From NCBI GenBank assembly GCA_035235625.1, contig CP141143.1, positions 31,258,592-31,322,591 of the forward strand: 64,000 nucleotides of DNA, given 5' to 3'. This stretch comes from Saururus chinensis (taxonomy: Eukaryota > Streptophyta > Magnoliopsida > Piperales > Saururaceae). The translations under genes were made by a program, and so were the position numbers. The notes below the pieces were generated by a model, which worked only from the letters and a program-made list of their open reading frames with translations, was not told where the DNA came from and did no database searches. Each line of letters opens with the position of its first letter. Position 1 is the first letter of the stretch. Shown one piece after another: positions 1 through 11,800 of the stretch.

Positions 1-264
1 AAATTTTGCATGTGTTAAGTAATTAACCATTCTTTGTATTTTTTAATTGTAATTACTCATTTCTTCACCTGAAAAATAGTCTTAGAAAGATATTTACCTC
101 CAAACATTATATCTTCTTCTAAAAAAATTAGTGCCTAAAAAATAATCAACAAATTTTATGAAGGAGTTAATATGTAATTAATTATTATATATATTATTTA
201 TTTTATAAATATATTAGATATGCTCAAACTCCATTCGAACTTGTTCAAATTTAAGTTGAGCTTA
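1..264. other. AT-rich flank, nothing recognised
   Basis: This is AT-rich sequence to the left of the first solo LTR. Its last five bases (GCTTA, 260-264) are the left target-site duplication of that LTR. I see no coding or RNA signal. Confidence 0.5.
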
Positions 265-1266
265 TGTCACGACCGAAATTTTTAAAAGCCTTTTTAAAAA
301 ATATGAGCAATAAATCACAAAATTTTTTTTGTCTTAAATATAAAATAAATCATTGGATTAAATATTGAGGTCATGATTACTAGGGTTCTCAAATACGAAT
401 ATCAAATCATATAATATTATTACATGTCTCAAAAATTCATAAAGAACATCTCATCCATCTAAGTACAAGTTCAGCATCCGTCTGAAAATAAATGACTACG
501 TTGGCTCTTATGCTAAAGATACACTTATGTACCAGAGTTGCAGAAATGAAGAAACTTTATCTTGTACGCATCAATTTTAGTCTCACTTGTCATCGCCTGG
601 AGAACCTGCAACCAACCAACCAAACAAAACAACAACAAGACCTCTCCTCCCTCAGGAAAAGAGCTTCCAACAAGACAAAAGGTGTTATTAATGTTTTTTA
701 GATTAGGCTAACATCACCTGATGTTATTTGCCTACGTACTCATCAAACAACATCTCTAATATTTCTAACAAGATTGGAGGTAGACGTAGTTCTGCCTAAA
801 ACTACACTATCCTAAGAAGCATAACATCACAAATGAAATGCTTAAGTATTTTCCATCAACCTATAGTTTGTGCAAAGCCCTTTAACTGTTCCACTTGTCT
901 AATTAAACAAGCAATATCAAACAATGCTATTAATTATTTCATAACCCTTTTTCAATAATTAATATGTCAAATATGTAATCACTTAGAGATAACTCGACTC
1001 TTGAAGAAATCTCTAGATATAGGACTTCAACATTGGAGTAAACTGCTTACTAGAAACTTGACCCAAATCCCCAAGGCTTTCAATAGCCTGCCATGAATCT
1101 GAAGAAGAGGATCCCAACTATGCTCATGGACACAGATTGGCGAGAAGCACAAGCCTTCAATGATACTCATACAACTGCTTTTCGTATACACTATATGGTC
1201 CTCGGAAAACCTGCAGGAAACACGAGGTAGAGACCTCTCTGGCTAATACCTAACTCTGTGGAAAAT

Positions 1267-2683
1267 TGATCGTTTATAATTAAACCCTTTGCAAGTGTAC
1301 AAGGTAATTATACTAGGATAAGTATTTAAGGGTTGTCGAACCTCAGGGACGGATGGATTATCACTAAATCTAAAGAGGAATTTGCTGATTGAAAACTAAA
1401 ACAAACTTAAACTTTAATTAAGTAAAGGAAAGAAATTAACTAGTTTAAAAACAAGAGATTAATATGATGGAAATTACTTAGGAAATCGAATCCACTATAG
1501 AACCATAATAATTCCTTAACTTTTAATCTAAATCTAGTGTGAATATGAACAAGTATTCTCAGTTACAAACTAGAATTACTTCAAAAAGAATCATTAATTA
1601 ACTTCCATGACATGAACTATATTCGACAATAGCAACATTCATCTACACTAAACTAGCTATAGGCATGACCTGTCTAATCTTAGTATAACTCATCCAAGTC
1701 ATTAATTATCTGAACATTAAAACTATTGTATGACCATCTCATCTAAATCACAGAAATTAGAATCGATGCAAATATCAAAACTACATCAATCTATCATCTA
1801 CAAGACAATAAATCAACATAGACTTGAATAAACATGAAAAACTCTTCTATTAAAAAAGAAATCCATATCATACAATTGTCATCATTCACAACTAAGATCT
1901 AAATTAAAAAGAAAAGAAAATTGAAACTTATCTATAGCTTCATCAACTCCTAAGTAAAATAAAAGTCTAGCCTTCCATTGTAGAAGAAAGCACTTGAATC
2001 TCTATTAAAAGCTTTGAGTTCTCTTTCATCTTCTTCTTCCTTTTTCTCTTCTTAAAATCTACTGGAATCCCCCAATTTTAAGCTAAATATGTCTTTTTAT
2101 AGGCATAAGTTCCGTAGAAAGAAGTCCAATATGAAAAAGATTGGAATTTGGGTCAAACAAGGAAATTGCACGTTATGCCGTTCGATCGCCCTGCCCGATC
2201 GATCGCTTGAACTGTATTTTTGTCTGAATTCACATTATCCCGATCGATCGGTAAGTGACCCCGTTCGATCGGCTACAGTGTTTCTGCATTCTGGACAGTT
2301 TATATTCTGTTCATTAAGCTTTCCTTCGTGTCCATATTAATTTCCAACTTGTTTATAACTCCCAAAAGTTGTCCAAATCACTTTAAAGCATGTGAAGACT
2401 ATTTTGAACTATTCAAAACATTGTCCAAGTACCTCAATAAGCGCACTTTACCTACAAAACATAAAATACCATACTTTAGACATGTAGAAAGTAACTAAAA
2501 TTCCATCTTGATTTAAATACATGTCTAAACAACTAATAACTACAAAAATCATTAATAATTAAACTAAAATACTAATATCTATCTTAATCTAAATAAACCA
2601 TAATTAACTCTAAATTAACCTAATCTATACTAGCAAATAAGGTAAAAAGACATATAAAATAGATATAGATTTCATACTTATCA
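1267..2683 (-). mobile_element. Nested solo LTR 1 (1.4-kb family)
   Basis: It begins TGATCGTTTATAATT and ends CATACTTATCA, and is about 95% like the copy at 4785-6204 by eye. The flanking pentamers are AAAAT (1262-1266) and AAAAC (2684-2688), a target duplication differing at one base. On the minus strand it starts TGATAAGTATG, carries a CTATAAAAAG TATA-like box around 2090-2102, and ends with an ACACTTGCAAAGGG-type U5. That U5 is reminiscent of Athila/Tat LTRs just before their internal region. It has no internal coding sequence and sits inside solo LTR A. Confidence 0.7.
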
Positions 2684-4319
2684 AAAACCTGCAATAGAGA
2701 CCTCTCTATCCAATAACAAAACTATAGTGGTAGTGAAGAAAGCGTATCACAATCTCCACCATCCCAACTTAGGGAGAAAATATCTTTTAAGATATTACTA
2801 ATGTATCTATAGAAGCCTTAGGTCTTTATGACCATTGATCCCCCAAATATTCAAAACTTAAACTAGATTATTTTCATCCAATCAAGTATTCGTCCAACCA
2901 TTTGGGTCGTCTTCACATAGTTAATCGGCCCAATAAAAAGTTCATCCACTAAACTATAACTCAGAGAACATCCCAAACCCTAATAATCTCAATGAGACTC
3001 TGATAAACTCTCATAACTACCATCAGTTCATTAACTAAGGTAAAATTCTATGTTACGACCCCATTCACTCAATGAACTAGTCTCAAACTCTATTGAGAGT
3101 ATTTTAGTCTTTATCTTGATTAGATGTTCACCCCTCTCTCAATCTAATGGCAAGCAATATCTCCTGATGAATCTTCATTAATCTCAAGTTACCGATTAAC
3201 GCATCAATAATGAAAGCAAGCATCAGAATAATTAACATAAATAACATGTAGTCATACAAGTGCGTAAATAAATAATAAACGGAGGCCCATTGCACTCATT
3301 TGTAGGGTTAGGGCCCAGCAAATTCAAGCCCGTGAATGTAAATAACTCCAACGCAATGCACGAGTTATGTATATAATACCTAGTGGATTTCTGCACTATG
3401 TTACAGACACGAATAATACACTGCCCTAAACCCTGAGAACTAGGGTTATTCCTCTTGTTTCCCGTGACACTATGACCTGTCAAGGTCTTTGTGTCACTTA
3501 CAAGTTACACCCCTTCATTTTGAAATCATTTCACGTCATTCTAGGATACCTTAACTCTTGGTTAACTAGGTTATTCGTTTTGACAGAAACAAAATATACT
3601 ACCCCTAAGGGCATTAGGGTAATTTTACTACCTAGGGTATGACACCTTCCCTTAGGTCATTCTGGTCATCTCACTTTCTATCTATTGATTTTAAGTCATT
3701 GCACTCTCCCAAGGCTGCACTCTCAAACCGACTCGTGTCTCCATTCACATAAATGTGGGCGGTCTGCTCATACGGGTATTTTTGTTTTTTTAATCAAGGC
3801 CTTATTGACATCTAATGGGTTCAAGATTAGGCTCAAGGATACAACTTGATGTCATGGACTCCATTTAATTTTCTTGGCGTTTACTGCGGTCGTGAACCCC
3901 TTTACCCGACATTGGTTGACTTAACAGTTTACTATTAACCCTAGGGGCAAAATGGTCAATTAACCACTTACCAGGATTTTTTTCTCAATATACGGTTTGG
4001 CCTATATTTAGGTTGCCCATTAAAATCTACTAAGAATTTTTCTAATTTTTAAGATCACTCATAGTCTAGTGAACCGGAGCCCCAAAGTCGGGTAGGTAAA
4101 TATTATATGATAATTTAACTATAAGGGGTAAAAGGGTTATTTTATAGGCTTTGAGATTTTTCCCGATTTGAAACTTGGTCATGAGACTCGCCTCCCTCTC
4201 AAAGTTCATTGGTAATTTTCTAGAATTTTTTTGAACCCTTATGCCCCTTAAGCGGGACCTCGTTCAAAGGTAACCCCCCTTTTTAAACCGGTTTGGGTCG
4301 AATACAAAGATGATGACCC

Positions 4320-4720
4320 ACATTGCGGGTTGTCTCTCTAGCAGCTAGGCCTTTGGCTGTGCTGCCCCTGACCGATGTGGTGGGGCAGGGCTGGGCCTCA
4401 CCGGATTGCAGCCAGGCGGCGATCCCGATGGGCCTAGCCCCGCAACTGTCCGGTGGCCAGCCGAGGCCACTGACTACTCCCCCTCCCTATAGGCTGCCAT
4501 ATACTAAGCCTCTCGCGGTGCCACCCTTGGCCATGGAGGCAGGGTGGAGGGATGGGCCTCATCGGATCGTCGCTTGGCGGCGATTCAAAATGAAACTAGC
4601 CTCACCGCTGCCTGGTGTTCAGCCGGGGCCAAAAGCTCCACCTTTTTTTTTTGCATCCTGCCGTTTGACTGATCTGCATGCGGCCAGCTGCCACGGCTGG
4701 GCAGGGCCCTAGGACTATCC
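4320..4720. repeat. GC-rich imperfect duplication inside solo LTR A
   Basis: This block of about 400 bp is markedly GC-rich against an AT-rich surround. It contains two imperfect copies of a unit of about 150 bp: a 'gcc-t-t-gc-gtgc' segment, then a gggctgggcct- or gatgggcct-like segment, then a ggcggcgat segment. It has no counterpart at the same place in copy C. Short open frames exist but show no domain I recognise, and composition alone explains them. Confidence 0.5.
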
Positions 4721-4784
4721 AAATTGACAAAATCTGGCAATTCTGGTGGCCTAGGCTCAACCATTGCTTTTCCTCGCCAAAAAG

Positions 4785-6204
4785 TGATCGTTTATAATTA
4801 AACCCTTTGCAAGTGTACAAGGTAATTGTACTAGGATAAGTATTTAAGGGTTGTCGAACCTCAGGGACGGATGGGTTATTACTAAATCTAAAGAGGAATT
4901 TGCTGATTTAAAAACTAAAAACAACTTAAACTTAAATTAAGCAAAAGAAAGAAATCAACTAGTTTAAAAGCAAGAGATTAATATGATGGAAATTACTTAG
5001 GAAATTGAATCCACTATAGAACCATAACAATTCCTTAACTTTTAATCTAAATCTAGTGTGAACATTAACAAGTATTCTCAGCTACAAGCTAGAATTACTT
5101 CAAAAAGAATCATTAATTAACTTCCATGGCATGAACTATCTTCGACAATAGCACGGATCATCTACACTAAACTAGCTATAGGCATGACCCGTCTAATCTT
5201 AGTATAACTCATCCAAGTCATTAATTATCTGAACATTAAAACTATTGTATGACCATCTCATCTAAATCACAGAAATTAGAATCGATGAAAATATCAAAAC
5301 CATATCAATCTATCATCTACAAGACAATAAATTAACATAGACTTGAATAAACATTAAAAGCTCTTCCATTAAAAAGGAAATCCATATCATACAATTGTCA
5401 TCATTCACAACTGAGATCTAAATTAAAAAGAAAAGAAACTGAAACTTATCTATAGCTTCATCAACTCCTAAGTAAAAGAAAAGTCTAGCCTTGCATGGTA
5501 AAAGAAAGCACTTGAATCTCCATTGAAAGCTTTGAATTCTCTTCCATCTTCTTCTTCCTTTTTCTCTTCCTAAAATCTACTGGAATCCCCCAATTTTAAG
5601 CTAAATATGTCTTTTTATAGGCATAAGTTCCGTAGGAAGAAGTCCAATATGAAAAGGATTGGAATTTGGGTCAAACAAGGAAACTGCACGTTATGCCGAT
5701 CGATCGCCCTGCATTCCCGATCGATCGGCTACACTGTATTTTCATCTGAATTCACGTTATCCCGATCGATCGCCCTACATGCCCGATCGATCGGATATGA
5801 TGTTCTGTTTTCCCGGACTGTTCATATTCTGTTCATTAAGCTTTCCTTCGTGTCCATATTAATTTCTAACTTGTTTATAACTCCGAAAAGTTGTCCAAAT
5901 CACTTTAAAGCATATGAAGACTATTTTCAAGCATTTCAAACATCGTCCAAGTACTTCAATAAGCGCACTCTACCTACAAAACATAAAATACCATATTTTA
6001 GACATGTAGAATATAATTAAAATTCCAACTTTGTTTAAATACACATCTAAACTACTAATAACTACAAAATTATTAATAATTAAACTAAAATACTAATATC
6101 TAGCTTAATCTAAATAAACCATAACTAACTCTAAATTAACCTAATCTATATTAGCAAATAAGGTAAAAAGACATATAAAATAGATATAGATGTCATACTT
6201 ATCA
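4785..6204 (-). mobile_element. Nested solo LTR 2 (1.4-kb family)
   Basis: This second copy of the 1.4-kb LTR has the same TGATCG...TTATCA ends. It is flanked by a perfect AAAAG target duplication (4780-4784 and 6205-6209). The sequence between LTR 1 and LTR 2 is the host element A and not a retroelement interior, because it aligns with copies B and C. The two are therefore independent solo-LTR insertions. The TATA-like box on the minus strand is near 5612-5620, and four CCGATCGATCG(G) palindromes lie just upstream of it in minus orientation. Confidence 0.75.
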
Positions 6205-6679
6205 AAAAGTCTTCGAAACAGGCAGCTCTTCTCCTCCCCCCCATCTTGGCTCCAAAAAACTCCCCTGAAAGCCCTAATTATCCCTTTTTATAGACATGGG
6301 GATTAGGGTTCCAAGGAGTTGGGCCAAACCTCCCCACTTAGGTCACCCAATTGGGCCCGTAAAATATAATTTAGTCACATTAATTAATCAGGCCCATATA
6401 TTAATTTAAATGGACAATTCGTGCGTTCAATTCGGGTAAACAGGCCATGCACATTATATATAACTTTGAATGATCGTATCTCCCTCATCCGAACTACGAT
6501 TTGAGCGTTCTTGGTGGTATTTCAAAGCTCTTTCTGTCTATTTTCTATCCATATAGGTATCAACCACCAATTTTAACTAATGATCAAATTATTCTCACGA
6601 GAAGTTCAAGGGGTCTAACACCATAATTTCTATATAGTCAACTTTGAAAATTTAGAAAATTCTCAGACATTACAGCTTA

Positions 6680-8130
6680 AGCCAAGCTCAATTCAAGTCG
6701 AACTTAAATCCAGTCGAACATGTAAGAAATTGGAGAGGTTTGTTATTTATAAATTATCTCCCGGAGCTGTAGTCTACTTTATTGTTTGTTGTATAATTTT
6801 TTCTTCTAATTTTTATTTGTCCTTAAATTTAAGAAAAAACTGATATCTGATCTTGACAAGTAAACTTTTTTGACTGAAGATATGACAATTTTTTAAATTA
6901 CCCATAAATTCTAAATTATTAATCTTTTGGACAAATTTACCCTCTCATTTTTCCCTGTCTTTCAAACTTTTTCTTCCTCTGGATCTCGATCTTTCCCAAA
7001 CTTTTTCTTCCCCCGGATCTCATGATCTCTTTCTTTTATCTCATTTTTTTTCTTCCCTCATCCAGATCTAGATTGTGCTTCCACTAGTCTTCAGATTGTG
7101 CTTCCACCGGTCTTTTGCTGAGCATCCTCTATCATCAACATTACCTCCGCCTCTTTCTCCTCCATCTTGTTTTCCATCCATGGCAGTTCAAAGTGACTCC
7201 TCCACCGCACCCACCTCCCTCTACCACAAGCCAATCACCTCCACCTCTCCGCAAGCATCTTTTCCCCAACTACTACCCTACCGTCACCATCGCCACCTAG
7301 GACTTCATTGACAATGACCTCACTACCCCTGCCACAGCCAGCTTCTAGCCCCAACTTCAACAAGATTTGGAGCTTTGTTGCCATTGAGATAGCCGTTCAC
7401 AGCTTGTTATCACTCCTAATAATAGTAAAAAATATTTACTTTATTTGTTATATATAAAAAAAGTAAATTACTTTTTTTGTACATTACAAAGTGAGTAAAT
7501 ATTTACAATTTATACTTACGAAAATCTACAAGGACTCGTAGATAAAATAGATATTGGGAGCTTTTTGGGGTGCAGAAGGGAGGATCGAATTTAAGGAACT
7601 TCAAATTTTGAATCAAACAAATCTTTGTGATTTCAAAGAATAAAAAAGCACTTCTCCCAGTACAAGGGGGTCCGATTGAGGTAGCTGATTAGGAAGATGA
7701 GGATAGTGAACATAGACAAGAATAGACCAGTCATGGTTCTGAAGTGGACTCCCAGCAGAACTCGTCGGAGGCGAGTCTAGCATCTAAGGGCCCTTGGAGG
7801 AAAAAAAGGGGACTGAGTCAGCGCGCAAATGTCAAAACAAGTGGGGAAGGGCTTTAAGGCTTGTGGGCACTCTAGGAGTAAAGGAGAAGACTAACAAGGC
7901 CAATAGAAAAGTGAAGGAAGCTTTTGACTTTTTGGCTCGAGTAAGTTGAAAGATTGATGAACTCTATAGAATCGGTAAAATAAAAGTGAACAGAAGTAGA
8001 AAAAAGCAAACTCAAGAATATGGCAAATGATAAAAGCATAGGAAGTAGATGGAAGAGCAGAGCGGGTGTGTCATAAGGGGGGCATTTTTATCTAACTATT
8101 AAATTTAAAGTTAATACCAAATAGAAAACT
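6680..8130. other. Intergenic sequence upstream of the PHD gene
   Basis: The left part (6680-7060) is AT-rich. A CT-rich, proline/serine-encoding stretch at 7060-7320 gives short open frames that look compositional. 7560-8080 contains purine-rich sequence without a convincing frame. No gene is supported. Confidence 0.4.
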
Positions 8131-8132
8131 GC

Positions 8133-8272
8133 TTTCACATGCACGACAAAAGCCCATTTCATCCTTTTCAAACCCTTGATGTGTAGGGCCCATAAAAAAT
8201 GAGCATTTTTTATGGGCCCTATACATCAAAGGTTTGAAAAGGATGAAGTGGGCTATTGAGGTGCATTTTTTC
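8133..8272. repeat. Foldback (hairpin) repeat, MITE-like
   Basis: A near-perfect inverted repeat has arms 8152-8201 and 8204-8253, with about three mismatches in 50 bp and a two-base loop. A weaker arm extension reaches 8133 and 8272. The centre reads AAAAAATGAGCATTTTTT, and GGGCCC sits in both arms. It lies about 570 bp upstream of the PHD-gene start codon. I could not identify a target-site duplication, so the transposon class is open. Confidence 0.6.
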
Positions 8273-8279
8273 ACGTTAG

Positions 8280-8841
8280 AATAGCACTACTCTACCAAAT
8301 AAGTAATTTATTTTGTAATTAGTACCTAAAACCCCTAAATTTAAATAATATTTCCAAAAAACCTAGACATAAATTTTTTTATAAAAAAACATCTTCATAA
8401 ACAGTTTTCAGTACTACATGGCCCGCATGAGCGGAGACCCACAAGGCCAAACTGGTCCCCACTCGGGTCGTAGTTTAATCGTACCCCTTGCCATCCTCGG
8501 CGTATTTTAGCCTCTCCCCTCCACGGCACCAAGTGAGACCCCGCCCTCTTCCACCGCTCAGCACAGGCCCCATTCCTTCCGGGCTCCGGCCGAGCGAGGA
8601 AGATTCTTGCAGGACTACACCCGTCCAGGCTCGCGGACACAGCAAAATCCGCCTCTGACTTCCCACTTTACCTCCATCCACTCCCACTAAATAATCCCCC
8701 CAACACAACGAGAAAACCGCCACCTCCGCTCTCTTCCCCATCCCCACCTCAAAATTTTTATTTTCAAAAAATTTCAAATCCTCACTCGCAGTAGCCAAAT
8801 TCTCCATTCACTGCTAACGTACGCCGCTCCCCCCCTCTCTC
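8280..8841 (+). promoter_or_regulatory. Probable promoter and CT-rich 5' leader of the PHD gene
   Basis: GC content rises sharply from about 8400 towards the start codon. The 200 bp before ATG 8842 are strongly C/T-rich, a common feature of plant 5' leaders. No convincing TATA box is visible (ACTAAATAATCC near 8685 is weak). The transcription start cannot be placed from sequence alone. Confidence 0.4.
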
Positions 8842-11800
8842 ATGGCCTTTCACGTCGCCTGCCCGCTCACCTGGTCCGTCTCTCTCTCTCTGCTCTCCCT
8901 CTTCCGAATTTCTCGCGCGCTGATTCCTGTCGTTCTTCCTCTCTTTTTGGCTTTGCAGTAAACGGATCTGCTTCTGCGAGCTCGGGTACCCGGAGGCGCT
9001 GCGGAGCCGGACGGGGAGGTCTGAGTTCGGCGATGAGGTCGCTAGGGTTGCCGCTTTCCTCGCCGACCCCTGGTCCCTCCGCCCCTCCTCCACCGTCCAG
9101 ATCCTCGTCCCCCGGATCGACGTCCCCCCACCCCCGCCGCCGCAGCCTGCTGCTGCCGCTGCCGCCGCGCTACCGGGGACCGAGGGTGGGGAGGGGACTT
9201 TGGTGGCGGCCGATGGCGAGGAGGCTTTCTCGGCGCAGACCAAGCGCGCGGTGCTCCAGAGGCGTGCCGCCGCCGCGTCGCTCGCGGCTGAAGACTACGC
9301 TCGAAGGTTCGAGGCTGGGGATTTGCCGGTGAGGGTCTCTTTTTTCTCCTTTTTCTTTGTTTTCGTTTTTTATTAAGGTAATTCATGTTCTGACTTCATT
9401 CTCTTGTTATTATTTCGGCAATTTGATTGCTTCATGTCTTGAGGTTGAAAGTTGATGAAATTCTTGATTATTTGGTGGTAATTTGAGTTTATGCATCACT
9501 TGAACCGGTGCATGCAATTCAATGTGTAGTACTTCTCTTTGCTTTTGTAAAAGGTTCTTGTTTTTTCATGATCAATATGGGGGAATTTATGTAATTGGTA
9601 GCTCTGCTTCAAAATGGCCGATAAATATATATTATTGGGTACCAAATGATATGCATTTGGTTTCAAGTTGTCAACAAATGTACGGCACGCTTTTTTTTTC
9701 GTCATGGAATTTTATTCCTTGGTTTTTTCCGCTACTTTTATAGGTACAATTTTGTGCCTAATAACTAGAGATACCATTTTGGCGGGTATTGTAGAAGAAG
9801 GGATGTTTGAATATTGAGGACAGGGAGCTGTGACAAGCATGAGTAATTGTAGTGGACGATGAAAGGAGTTTCCTGTATATGCTTGCATGGAAGGGTCTGT
9901 TTGAGCCCTTATGGTTTTGCCTTGGCAACGAGTATGTTGGCTGTATATATGTAAGAGGAGTTTCGTGTCAAAGAATGCATGTGCAGAAGGGTCTGTTTGA
10001 GCCCTTATTTTGTTTGCCTTGGTAATGATTGCAATGACAGTAGATAGTTAAGATGAAACACCATGGTGTGTGTTATTTGTTGATGATTTTGTTTTGGAGG
10101 ATAAGACTAGATGGGAATTGGAAGTCATGAACAGGGTTGTGGAATCTAAGAGTTTCAAAATAAGCAGTATTAAAATTGAGTATATGAATTTCAATTTCAG
10201 CAAGGAAATGATAGAATTCTTCATATGGTTGAATTGGACGATTTGGATTTAGTAAAATTGTGATATATTTGTAGAATTTAGTTGGCTTGATTGGAGTGGA
10301 GTGGAGAGCATCATTTTGGAGTGCTTTTGTTGTAACCCCTTAGGATTAGAAGGGAATTAGGGTAGAAGATAGGGGAATTTTGATGAAAGGGGGGAAGTTG
10401 AGAGGGAAAGGGGAGAAGCAAGTTGAAGGGGAGAAGAGGAGAATTGGCAAACCAGTTGTTGTAAACTTTAGGGTTTACAAAGAATGTTAAGGAGAAATAG
10501 AAGTGAAGGGCCAAAGGCCTCTTGCTGGTCTGGTTGAGACCAGGTTGAGGGGAGAGAAAGGGAAGGGGACCGCGGACAACGCAGAGGAGAGGAGAAGATG
10601 ATTGGGGTAAATAATTTATCATTAATATCAATTAGGAGGACATAGCCTATTGCATATCACACCACACTTATGGGTCGGGGCTTTCTTTCCTTACAGCAAC
10701 ATAATTAAAAGCCTAACAATGGCCTTGTGGTCCATCCTAATAATATTAAAAGGTCCTTATGGGCCAGCCTACTGACAGTAAATCAAAATGTCCTATAATA
10801 TGGTGTATCATAACGCCAGTAAGTATTTTTCAATTAATCTGAAGTCATGTACTGCTTATTGCAATGTGTGATGCCCTACTTGTAGAGTTTGGCAAAGCCA
10901 TCTCCACCTACAATAAGAAAACCATAAATTAAGTAGCTTACCCAAATAAAACTAGGAAACATGAAAATAAGAGGGCTGGGAGCTTAGGTCCTACTTAAAA
11001 CAAAATTAACTAAAACTAGCAGGGTCTTAAACTAAGTAGAATGTGCGGCCCCAATTATTGGGTCTGTAACATTCCATGACGCCCTGCATATATACCTTAC
11101 CCTCAAGGAAATCTTTGATTCTTTTGTCATAGGTGAGAATATGCCCACAAATTAAGTTGATTGAATAACTCCCATCTGTCCCACCATTGCTTTTCTTCAA
11201 CTTAATGGAACTGGGGCCCACTTTAATGACTTGGAGATGATATGATGACAAGAACTTCGCTGACATAGAAAGGGGCAACTCTTGCATGATCTGGATCCTT
11301 CAATATGTAGCCCAATAAGTCGCTGAAGAATGAGTATGCAAACACCCCTAAGAGGAATCCCATTCTGATCATACCTGAAAGGACTAAAGCCAAAAGAAAC
11401 ACATTTTGAGCGGGCACAGTGGGGGACCCATTTAGGGTGGTAGAGCAAGTTAAAGACCAGTGCTTGAGCTTGTCAGATCTGGGTCGAAGGTGAGGCTTGA
11501 GGAATAGACATCTCACGAGTTGAAATGGAGCAAAAGGAGCAATAGTCTTCTCAAAATATATGAAGTAGCTAACTGGATGGCGAAAGATCTGGTTAATAGT
11601 GAAGAATAGCACAAAAACAATCTGATTGGGGCGGATTTGGGTAGAACCAGACTGGTTGGATTCAACTGGGCATGGAGCAGGGCTGAGGGGACTCACATAA
11701 ACCTTGCACAGGTCAGGATCCAGGTAAGAACTGCTTTAGAAACCGGATGATTGGAGGGTTTCCTATTAAATTAGGGGAAGCTCTTTGGATCTATTATACC

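Larger units (their letters stand above)
265..6674 (-). mobile_element. Giant solo LTR (copy A, about 3.6 kb before nested insertions)
   Basis: The element begins TGTCACGACC and ends CATTACA. It is flanked by a perfect 5-bp target duplication GCTTA (260-264 and 6675-6679). The TG...CA ends and 5-bp duplication are the signature of an LTR. The reading direction is inferred to be minus: on that strand it starts TGTAATG-like, has a TATA-like box (CTATAAAAAGG) near 6275-6290, and ends in a GTCGTGACA-type terminus common in plant Ty3-gypsy LTRs. No protein-coding part is present, so it is a solo LTR. Subtracting the two nested LTRs and their duplications leaves about 3.56 kb, close to the 3.63 kb of copy C at 58560-62193. 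LTRs this long are known in Tat/Ogre-like plant lineages; the lineage assignment is inference. Confidence 0.75.

Noticed and set aside
4323-4712. 129-codon + strand open frame in the GC-rich block
   Set aside because: High GC lengthens chance frames, and the block is an imperfect DNA duplication inside an LTR; no protein family is recognised.
1267-6204. Reading the two 1.4-kb repeats as the LTRs of one intact element
   Set aside because: The sequence between them aligns with the giant LTR family, and each repeat has its own flanking pentamers (AAAAG on both sides of the second), so they are two separate solo LTRs.
9033-9386. Overlapping open frames on both strands, proline/arginine-rich
   Set aside because: They are shadows of GC-rich exon 2 of the PHD gene; the spliced frame from ATG 8842 explains the region.
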